DNA of 11,901 nt from Prevotellaceae bacterium UBA711. Lineage in GTDB: Bacteria; Bacteroidota; Bacteroidia; Bacteroidales; Bacteroidaceae. This document shows, piece after piece, positions 6,441 to 11,901 of this stretch (the stretch's first letter is position 1; each line of letters opens with the position of its first letter). The translations under genes were made by a program, and so were the position numbers. The DNA is taken from contig DBLZ01000047.1 of assembly GCA_002297545.1 (NCBI GenBank), positions 1 through 11,901 of the forward strand, read 5' to 3'. The notes beneath the pieces are model-generated. The model was not told the DNA's origin and did no database searches. It saw only the letters and a program-made list of their open reading frames with translations.

Positions 6441-8195
6441 TTATATAAAATAGTCAGGCCTGTTCTTGCGCGCTTCATCCAAGGCCACCAATGGTTGTGG
6501 AGCGTAAGACCGGCGCAAAGATTCCTGTTCTGCCTTTATGGCATTCACTGCCGAGGGGGAAAGTTCAGGGTTGAGCAAGCGATTGGCTATGATGCTGTTC
6601 TGCGAAGCATCCTTGACCCACACCACAGGACCATGGTAAGCCGGAGCTATTTTAAGGGCTGTGTGCAAGGCACTTGTTGTAGCTCCTCCTATCATAACGG
6701 GAACTGAGATGCCAGCATCTGCCAACTGACGCACGGTTTCCGCCATCTCTGACAAAGAGGGTGTTATGAGACCGGAGAGGCCTATGATATCAGGACGGTG
6801 GAGCAATGCTGCCTTGACAATATCCTCTGGCGATACCATCACACCCATATCTATGATATCGTAGCCGTTGCAAGCCATAACCACGGAAACAATGTTCTTG
6901 CCGATATCATGAACATCGCCCTTGACAGTTGCAAGCAACACCCGGCCGGATGAGCTACGCTGCATATCCGTCCGCTGTGCTTCTATATGCGGTTGCAATA
7001 TGCTCACGGCATGCTTCATGGTGCGGGCAGTCTTTACGACTTGAGGCAGAAACATCTTGCCTTCACCAAAGAGCGTCCCTACCCTATTCATCCCATCCAT
7101 CAAGGGACCCTCTATAATATCTATGGCACGTGGATAATGCGCAAGAGCCTCGTCTATGTCTTTCTCCAGACCATCAACAATGCCTTTTTGGAGCTTCATG
7201 GCCAGACGCTCGGATATCGGAGCATCCTGATCGATGTCTTCATTTGCAACCTGCTGAGATGCGCCCCCATGGACCACGGTAGAAGCATTGATGTCACTAA
7301 GGTGCATTGCCAACTCTATCAAAGCCTCGCTGGCTTTGGTTGACGGCCGTAAAAGTACATCTTCTATAATTTTGAGATGCTCGCCGGGAATATCTGCATA
7401 AGTGACCTTCGAAGAGGGGTTGATAATTGCAAAATCCATGCCCCTGCGTATGGCCTCATAAAGGAAAACAGCATGCATGGCCTCGCGTATATAGTTGTTG
7501 CCCCGGAACGAGAAGGACAGATTGCTAATGCCTCCTGAGATGTGTGCCTTGGGCAGGTTGACATGTATCCATTCCACAGTGTGCAGGAAGTCATAGGCGT
7601 AGGCATCGTGCTCCGGCATACCTGTAGCCACGGAAAGCACATTGGGATCAAAGATGACATCCTCTGGCGGCATTCCCACATGATTGACCAACAAGTCGTA
7701 TGAACGCGCACAGATTTGTACTCTCCGTTCGTAGGAGGTTGCCTGTCCCTCCTCGTCGAAGGCCATAACAACAGTGGCAGCGCCCATACGCCTTATTTCA
7801 CGTGCATGCTCCAGAAAGAGCTCTTCTCCCTCCTTCAGCGAAATGCTATTGACAATGCTCTTGCCCTGCACACAGCGCAGGGCAGCCCTGATGACGTTCC
7901 AATCGCTGGAGTCTATCATCAAAGGCACACGACAAATATCCGGTTCCGAACCTATGAGATTCAGAAAATGCACCATCTCCGCTTTGGCATCCAAAAGAGC
8001 ATCGTCCATGTTTATGTCCAGTACAAGTGCACCATCCTGTACCTGCCGGCGGGCTATCTCCAGAGCAGCTTCATATTGCTTCTCGGAGATGAGGCGAAGA
8101 AATTTGCGGCTGCCTGCTACATTACATCTCTCGCCCACCCCAACAAAAGTGGCGTTCCTGTCAAGCGGCTCCAGTCCGCATAGGTTTATCTGCAT
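6441..8195 (-). CDS. metH: Methionine synthase, folate- and cobalamin-binding part (lacks reactivation domain)
   Basis: A 584-residue protein covering the second and third modules of MetH. The pterin-binding barrel comes first: VGERCNVAGSRKF at 19-32, DINMDDALLDA at 60-70, MIDSSDW at 93-99. Then comes the B12 helical cap (about 325-400) and the cobalamin-binding Rossmann domain with GDVHDIG at 426-432, where His429 is the lower axial cobalt ligand, plus GLSGL at 472-476 and IGGATTS at 502-508. It transfers a methyl group from 5-methyl-tetrahydrofolate to cob(I)alamin and on to homocysteine. The protein stops at residue 584, in the linker after the B12 domain, so the usual C-terminal AdoMet reactivation domain (about 300 residues) is absent, and nothing resembling it lies elsewhere in the window. 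The ATG at 8195 lies 10 bases inside the preceding ORF, in another frame; the two ORFs together make one MetH core. The SPOR-to-HAD unit is separate. Confidence 0.93.
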   Translation of the reverse strand: MQINLCGLEPLDRNATFVGVGERCNVAGSRKFLRLISEKQYEAALEIARRQVQDGALVLDINMDDALLDAKAEMVHFLNLIGSEPDICRVPLMIDSSDWNVIRAALRCVQGKSIVNSISLKEGEELFLEHAREIRRMGAATVVMAFDEEGQATSYERRVQICARSYDLLVNHVGMPPEDVIFDPNVLSVATGMPEHDAYAYDFLHTVEWIHVNLPKAHISGGISNLSFSFRGNNYIREAMHAVFLYEAIRRGMDFAIINPSSKVTYADIPGEHLKIIEDVLLRPSTKASEALIELAMHLSDINASTVVHGGASQQVANEDIDQDAPISERLAMKLQKGIVDGLEKDIDEALAHYPRAIDIIEGPLMDGMNRVGTLFGEGKMFLPQVVKTARTMKHAVSILQPHIEAQRTDMQRSSSGRVLLATVKGDVHDIGKNIVSVVMACNGYDIIDMGVMVSPEDIVKAALLHRPDIIGLSGLITPSLSEMAETVRQLADAGISVPVMIGGATTSALHTALKIAPAYHGPVVWVKDASQNSIIANRLLNPELSPSAVNAIKAEQESLRRSYAPQPLVALDEARKNRPDYFI

Positions 8196-9172
8196 AGCTC
8201 CGCTATCGCTTTTATGTGTTCAGGCGTAGTGCCGCAACACCCACCTATTATATCAACCAGTCCCTCTGTAATCATGGGGCGTACACTCTCGGCAAACCTC
8301 TCTGGAGTAACATCATACTGACCCAAGAAGTTTGGTAATCCAGCGTTGGGATGGCATGAAATAAAGCATCGGCCACCATCCTCCCGGCACATTCTTTCAA
8401 TCGACCTGTGAAGGTTACGTAGTATGGGCAGCATGTCATCAGCGCCAAAAGAGCAGTTCAAGCCCACCGACATCATGCCGGAATGCGCAACAGAAATCAA
8501 GAAAGCATCCAAGGTCTGACCGGAAAGCAACCGTCCACTCGCATCATTGACCGTAACAGAGAGCATCAGCGGCACCCTGCATCCAGTAATCTGCATTATC
8601 TCCTGCGCCGCATATATTCCTGCCTTTGCATTGAGAGTGTCAAAAATGGTTTCCAGCATGATAGCGTCAACACCTTCTTCCACGAGAGCCGACATTTGAG
8701 CGATGTATGCTTCGGCCAGTTGGTCGAACGTAATGGCGCGGCACGCCGGAGCATTGATGTCCGGCGATATACTCAACGATTTGTTGGTTGGTCCGATAGT
8801 GGCTATAACGAACCCGTGGCGTCCGCTCTTGGCAAATGCTTCACGCGCCAGGCGTACACCGGCCCTATTCATCTCGCCCACAAGATGTTCACAATGGTAA
8901 TCGGCCTGCGACACTGCATTGGCAGAAAAAGTATTGGCCGTAATTATGTCTGCTCCTGCATTGATATATGCTGCGTATATTTCCTCAACTACATCGGGAC
9001 GTGTCAGGTTCAGCATCTCATTGTTTCCTAACAGCATGCCGGAGAGGTGTCGATAACGATAACCGCGGAAGTCCTGTTCTGTCAGGCCATAGCCCTGCAC
9101 CATGGTACCAAATGCACCGTCCAATATCAATGGAGCGGTGCGATGTCCACTTAATGTTTCCCTCAAACTCAT
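8186..9172 (-). CDS. metH: Methionine synthase, homocysteine-binding zinc part
   Basis: A 328-residue protein equal to the first module of MetH, the Zn-dependent homocysteine S-methyltransferase barrel. The zinc ligands are present: Cys240 in GLNCSFGADDM and Cys312/Cys313 in GGCCGTTPEH. LDGAFGTMVQ (17-26) and ADIITANTFSAN (74-85) are also typical. In normal MetH this module continues into the folate module on one chain. Here the frame ends with TAA at 8186, and the next ORF begins in a different frame inside the overlap (8186-8195). The ATG at 9172 overlaps the stop of the DMP19-family gene (ATGA), so translation is coupled to it. Alternatives are a true two-subunit enzyme, a recent frameshift, or a sequencing/assembly indel. 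As all catalytic residues are intact on both sides, I annotate it as a coding gene. Confidence 0.92.
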   Translation of the reverse strand: MSLRETLSGHRTAPLILDGAFGTMVQGYGLTEQDFRGYRYRHLSGMLLGNNEMLNLTRPDVVEEIYAAYINAGADIITANTFSANAVSQADYHCEHLVGEMNRAGVRLAREAFAKSGRHGFVIATIGPTNKSLSISPDINAPACRAITFDQLAEAYIAQMSALVEEGVDAIMLETIFDTLNAKAGIYAAQEIMQITGCRVPLMLSVTVNDASGRLLSGQTLDAFLISVAHSGMMSVGLNCSFGADDMLPILRNLHRSIERMCREDGGRCFISCHPNAGLPNFLGQYDVTPERFAESVRPMITEGLVDIIGGCCGTTPEHIKAIAELCR

Positions 9173-9669
9173 GGTTCCATCTCAGCAAAAGCAGACAAAT
9201 GCTCGTCAATATACCTGGCCACAGTCTCCGTCACCTGCTCCTCCATCTCTATGAACTCATCGTCCAGGTCGTCAGCCTCGGGATATTGTTCAAACATGGC
9301 CATAAACTCATCATCTGTGCAATCAGCAATGAGAGCCTCATGATTCTCTTCATAGAACTTGCGTCCGCTGTACACCAGTTTGGAGAATTCCTTAGCTCCC
9401 CACAGGCGCATGGCCTTGGCAAAAGGATTGAGGAATATGAACGGTCCATAGCCATTGTGTATCAATTGGACATGACCTCCGTCCATCACCTCCTCGCGAT
9501 ATGTGCAATATGCCAGCAACGTTATTTGGTCAGCGTTCAATTGCTGCATGCTCTCCGCCGTCAGGCTTCCACCAATTGCCTCCATCGTAGCATTGTAGAA
9601 CAGTTCTACAAAGGCATCCATTCCCTCATTGGCCGCCGCAATGACCGCTGCTTCCTTGATCCTTATCAT
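9169..9669 (-). CDS. DMP19-family (DUF4375) protein
   Basis: A protein of about 166 residues, starting MIRIKEAAVI. The core EVMDGGHVQLIHNGYGPFI, with LNPFAKAMRLWG just after it, matches the DUF4375/DMP19-family pattern (an 'E-x-x-N/D-GG' segment followed by an N-G-Y/F motif). DMP19 of Neisseria was described as a DNA-mimic protein, but most members, including Bacteroidales ones, are uncharacterised, so no function is assigned. The C-terminal half is strongly acidic (ADDLDDEFIEMEEQ), with no signal peptide. An earlier ATG at 9714 overlaps the smpB stop and would add 15 residues of unlikely composition (MVARGSGSIFYWGYN), so I prefer 9669, 38 bp after smpB. The stop overlaps the metH start (ATGA). 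Confidence 0.82.
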   Translation of the reverse strand: MIRIKEAAVIAAANEGMDAFVELFYNATMEAIGGSLTAESMQQLNADQITLLAYCTYREEVMDGGHVQLIHNGYGPFIFLNPFAKAMRLWGAKEFSKLVYSGRKFYEENHEALIADCTDDEFMAMFEQYPEADDLDDEFIEMEEQVTETVARYIDEHLSAFAEMEP

Positions 9670-9707
9670 ATTATATCCCCAATAAAAAATACTGCCAGAT
9701 CCACGTG

Positions 9708-10178
9708 CTACCATTTCTTCACCACACGGTCCATCTGACGTCTGTCCTCCTTCTCTTTCAGCGTCTCACGCTTGTCAAACTCCTTCTTGCCACGGGCAAT
9801 ACTTATATCCAGTTTGGCCAATCCACGGTCATTTATATATAATAAGGTAGGAACAATGCTGAAGCCAGGCTGTTTGACAGTCTGTTGAATCTTGCAAATC
9901 TCACGCTTGTTCAGCAGCAGTTTGCGGTCGCGGCGTTCCACATGATTGTTATACGATCCCTGCTCATAGTGAGCCACGTACATATTCTTCACCCATACCT
10001 CGCCATTATGTACATAGCAAAACGTGTCCACCAGCGAAGCCTTGCCCTGGCGGATGCTCTTTATCTCCGTGCCGGTCAGTACGATGCCGGCTGTATAGTC
10101 ATCGAACAAGGCAAAGTCAAACGAAGCACGCTTGTTGCGTATCTTAACAGCCTTGTATTTGTTCTCCTTCTTACTCAT
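9708..10178 (-). CDS. smpB: SsrA-binding protein SmpB
   Basis: A 156-residue protein from ATG at 10178 (MSKKENKYKA). SmpB signatures are present: GIVLTGTEIKSIRQGKASL, NKREI (tmRNA-contact region), ARGKKEFDKRETLKEKE and a basic C-terminal tail ending DRVVKKW. SmpB binds tmRNA and places it in the ribosomal A site to rescue stalled ribosomes; the C-terminal tail enters the empty mRNA channel. Length is normal. In-frame starts also exist at ATG 10187 and TTG 10190, but a promoter-like TACCTTTG covers 10195-10188. If that box is used, transcription would begin after both, which favours 10178. It is the first gene of a minus-strand unit with the DMP19 gene, metH and mltG. No tmRNA gene (ssrA) is visible in the window. 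Confidence 0.95.
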   Translation of the reverse strand: MSKKENKYKAVKIRNKRASFDFALFDDYTAGIVLTGTEIKSIRQGKASLVDTFCYVHNGEVWVKNMYVAHYEQGSYNNHVERRDRKLLLNKREICKIQQTVKQPGFSIVPTLLYINDRGLAKLDISIARGKKEFDKRETLKEKEDRRQMDRVVKKW

Positions 10179-10187
10179 ATGCGACAT

Positions 10188-10195
10188 CAAAGGTA
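10188..10195 (-). promoter_or_regulatory. Candidate -7 promoter element of the smpB unit
   Basis: The minus strand reads TACCTTTG, a perfect TAnnTTTG match, ending 9 bases before the chosen smpB ATG. No TTG lies 19-21 bp upstream. If functional, the leader would be only a few nucleotides long. Confidence 0.5.
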
Positions 10196-10267
10196 CGAAA
10201 AAACGAGGACACGGTAATTATTATGACTTGTTTTTGCGGTCAAGAGGACAATTTATCGGACAATTCC

Positions 10268-10298
10268 TTGCGGTGCTACCCAAAAATGACTATTTTTG
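10268..10298 (+). promoter_or_regulatory. Bacteroidetes-type promoter of the NifU-like/GGGtGRT unit
   Basis: TTG at 10268-10270, a 20-bp spacer and TATTTTTG at 10291-10298 fit the Bacteroidetes -33/-7 promoter (TTG, 19-21 bp, TAnnTTTG). This is the best promoter match in the window. The expected start near 10305 leaves an A/C-rich leader of about 55 nt before the ATG at 10361. Confidence 0.72.
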
Positions 10299-10360
10299 TA
10301 GACGGAAAAAGTGACGGACTCACTTACAACACAACAAAACAACCAATACAACAAATTATT

Positions 10361-11062
10361 ATGCAGTACACACACGAAGTACAGAACATGTGTTGTGTGG
10401 CAAAAGGCCCCAACCATGGTCCTGCTCCCATTCCCGAAGAGGGCAAGTGGGTGCAAGCAAAAGAAATCAAGGACATCAGCGGTCTGACACACGGTGTGGG
10501 ATGGTGTGCTCCCCAGCAGGGTGCATGTAAGTTGACCTTGAACGTCAAGGAAGGCATCATTGAGGAGTGCCTCGTAGAGACCATCGGTTGCTCCGGCATG
10601 ACGCACTCTGCCGCCATGGCCAGCGAGATCCTGCCCGGCAAGACTATCCTTGAGGCTTTGAACACCGACCTGGTATGCGACGCTATCAATACCGCAATGC
10701 GCGAACTGTTCCTGCAGATTGTCTATGGCCGCACACAGTCAGCTTTCTCTGAGGGCGGTTTGACTATCGGTGCCGGAATGGAGGATCTCGGCAAGGGCCT
10801 GATTTCACAAACCGGCACGCTCTACGGTACCAAGCTCAAGGGCACACGCTATCTGCAGTTGACCGAAGGCTACATCACAAAGATGTTCTTGGATAAGGAC
10901 GACCAAGTATGTGGTTACGAGTTCGTGCACATGGGCAAGTTGATGGATGCCATCAAGAAGGGCATGGACGCCAACGAGGCTCTGAAGAGTGTTACAGGCA
11001 CCTATGGCCGCACCAAGGTCGAGGATGGAGCCGTCAAGAGTATTGACCCCCGCAAGGACTAA
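10361..11062 (+). CDS. NifU-N-like iron-sulfur cluster scaffold protein (partner of GGGtGRT protein)
   Basis: A 233-residue protein starting MQYTHEVQNMCCVAKG. Residues about 40-130 look like a NifU/IscU N-terminal scaffold fold: Cys49 and Cys56, a strand-rich stretch, then GCSGMTHSAAMASE (76-89), which parallels the GCGxxxASS cysteine motif. The C-terminal part (about 130-233) is an extension beyond normal IscU/NifU-N length that I do not recognise, including the YGRTQSAFSEGGLTIGAG stretch. Scaffold proteins assemble and hand over Fe-S clusters in the cytoplasm; the exact cluster and client here are unknown. The frame is open upstream to 10223, but the promoter at 10268-10298 and the sequence point to the ATG at 10361. 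It is followed 18 bp later by the GGGtGRT gene. Lysine is written mostly AAG and glutamate mostly GAG, hinting at high expression. Confidence 0.88.
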   Translation: MQYTHEVQNMCCVAKGPNHGPAPIPEEGKWVQAKEIKDISGLTHGVGWCAPQQGACKLTLNVKEGIIEECLVETIGCSGMTHSAAMASEILPGKTILEALNTDLVCDAINTAMRELFLQIVYGRTQSAFSEGGLTIGAGMEDLGKGLISQTGTLYGTKLKGTRYLQLTEGYITKMFLDKDDQVCGYEFVHMGKLMDAIKKGMDANEALKSVTGTYGRTKVEDGAVKSIDPRKD

Positions 11063-11067
11063 TAATT

Positions 11068-11073
11068 GGAGGA
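11068..11073 (+). promoter_or_regulatory. Strong ribosome binding site of the GGGtGRT gene
   Basis: GGAGGA lies 7 bases before ATG 11081, in the 18-bp gap after the NifU-like gene. Most other genes in the window lack such a site, so it both fixes this start and suggests high translation. Confidence 0.75.
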
Positions 11074-11080
11074 ACAAACT

Positions 11081-11901
11081 ATGATTAGAGAAGTAAAATT
11101 CGAGTCACAGGACCGTCGTATCAAGCAGATACTTGCTTGTCTTAACAGCCACGGTATCGCCTCCATCGAAGAGGCTAACGAGATTTGTGATGCAGCCGGC
11201 ATCGATCCTTACAAGACCTGTGAGGAGACACAGATGATCTGCTTCGAGAACGCTAAGTGGGCTTACGTCGTAGGTACCGCCATCGCACTCAAGGAGAAGG
11301 CCAAGGATGCTGTGGAGGCTGCAAATTATATAGGTGAGGGCTTGCAGAGCTTCTGCATCCCCGGCTCTGTTGCCGACGACCGCAAGGTTGGTATCGGTCA
11401 CGGCGAGCTGGCAGCACGTCTGCTCTCTCCCGAGACCAAGTGCTTTGCTTTCCTGGCCGGCCACGAGTCTTTCGCTGCCGCAGAAGGTGCAATTAAGATC
11501 GCTCAGATGGCCAACAAGTCCAGACCAGCCGACAAGCCCCTGCGTTGCATTCTGAATGGTCTGGGCAAGGATGCCGCCATGATCATCAGCCGTATAAATG
11601 GCTTCACATATGTACAGACCAAGTTCGACTACTTCACCGGCGAGTTGAAGATTGTCAACAAGACAGCTTACAGCAACGGTCCCCGCGCTGCAGTCAACTG
11701 CTACGGTGCCGATGACGTTCGCGAAGGTGTTGCCATCATGTGGCACGAGGACGTAGACGTTTCCATCACCGGCAACTCTACCAACCCCACCCGCTTCCAG
11801 CACCCCACAGCAGGTACCTACAAGAAAGAGCGTATCCGCGCCGGCAAGGCTTACTTCAGTGTTGCTTCCGGTGGTGGCACAGGCCGTACCCTGCATCCCG
11901 A
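11081..11901 (+). CDS. GGGtGRT protein, C-terminus cut by the window edge
   Basis: The frame from ATG 11081 is open to the window end (273 full codons). It contains the naming motif of the family, GGGTGRT at 264-270, followed by LHP. The start MIREVKFESQ is preceded by a good Shine-Dalgarno (GGAGGA, 11068-11073) at 7-base spacing, unusual among the genes here and probably a sign of strong translation. Eight cysteines are visible (20, 36, 47, 54, 92, 121, 156, 207), some possibly metal-binding, but this is inference. There is no signal peptide or membrane segment. The family, known by name from anaerobes, has no established function and usually sits beside a NifU-like gene, as here. The preceding stop is 18 bp upstream, so the two genes are one operon. 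A long antisense frame over this gene is a codon-bias shadow. Confidence 0.93.
   Translation, partial: MIREVKFESQDRRIKQILACLNSHGIASIEEANEICDAAGIDPYKTCEETQMICFENAKWAYVVGTAIALKEKAKDAVEAANYIGEGLQSFCIPGSVADDRKVGIGHGELAARLLSPETKCFAFLAGHESFAAAEGAIKIAQMANKSRPADKPLRCILNGLGKDAAMIISRINGFTYVQTKFDYFTGELKIVNKTAYSNGPRAAVNCYGADDVREGVAIMWHEDVDVSITGNSTNPTRFQHPTAGTYKKERIRAGKAYFSVASGGGTGRTLHP

Noticed and set aside
9173..9720. Cobalamin riboswitch upstream of metH
   Set aside because: The space upstream of metH is fully coding (DMP19-family gene overlapping the metH start), leaving no leader for an aptamer.
8968..9738. Plus-strand open frame of 256 codons across metH, the DMP19 gene and the smpB end
   Set aside because: It crosses three well-supported minus-strand genes and shows no domain or start signal.
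11105..11896. Long open frame on the minus strand (263 codons) over the GGGtGRT gene
   Set aside because: It mirrors the strongly biased codons of the plus-strand gene, has a Val/Gly/Leu-rich composition with no motif, and the plus-strand frame carries the GGGTGRT signature.

Overview
The window looks like chromosomal DNA from an anaerobic Bacteroidales bacterium (Bacteroides/Prevotella-like, genus not resolvable by eye). Supporting this are the gene families present, including the NifU-like/GGGtGRT pair, the DMP19-family protein and a SPOR lipoprotein next to ruvX-def-TPR. Several intergenic regions also carry TAnnTTTG elements typical of Bacteroidetes sigma-ABfr promoters, and most genes lack a clear Shine-Dalgarno sequence. 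I see no tRNA, rRNA, CRISPR array, insertion sequence or phage integrase. The gene content is mostly core housekeeping.

Layout. (1) 1-3946, minus strand, one probable transcription unit read right to left: a SPOR-domain lipoprotein, ruvX, def (peptide deformylase), a large secreted TPR protein, then a HAD-family phosphatase that runs off the left edge. (2) 3947-4225, a divergent promoter region. (3) 4226-5295, plus strand, a compact four-gene cassette of small, probably envelope-associated proteins: YtxH-like, phage-holin-family/YqjE-like, and two unrecognised small proteins. The last three are linked by ATGA stop/start overlaps. (4) 5382-10178, minus strand, read right to left: smpB, a DMP19/DUF4375 protein, a methionine synthase split over two overlapping ORFs (homocysteine module, then folate plus B12 modules, with no C-terminal reactivation domain), then mltG. 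(5) 10179-10360, a second divergent promoter region with a good TTG-N20-TATTTTTG promoter. (6) 10361-11901, plus strand, a NifU-N-like Fe-S scaffold protein followed by a GGGtGRT protein that runs off the right edge.

Working together. Segment 1 combines envelope/peptidoglycan binding (SPOR), RNA/DNA maintenance (RuvX) and N-terminal protein maturation (Def). Segment 4 combines trans-translation (SmpB), methionine synthesis (MetH) and glycan-chain termination (MltG). Segment 6 is a paired, probably highly expressed gene set of unknown function, characteristic of anaerobes. The points most worth a second look are the split, reactivation-domain-less MetH, the coupled small-protein envelope cassette, and the NifU-like/GGGtGRT pair.
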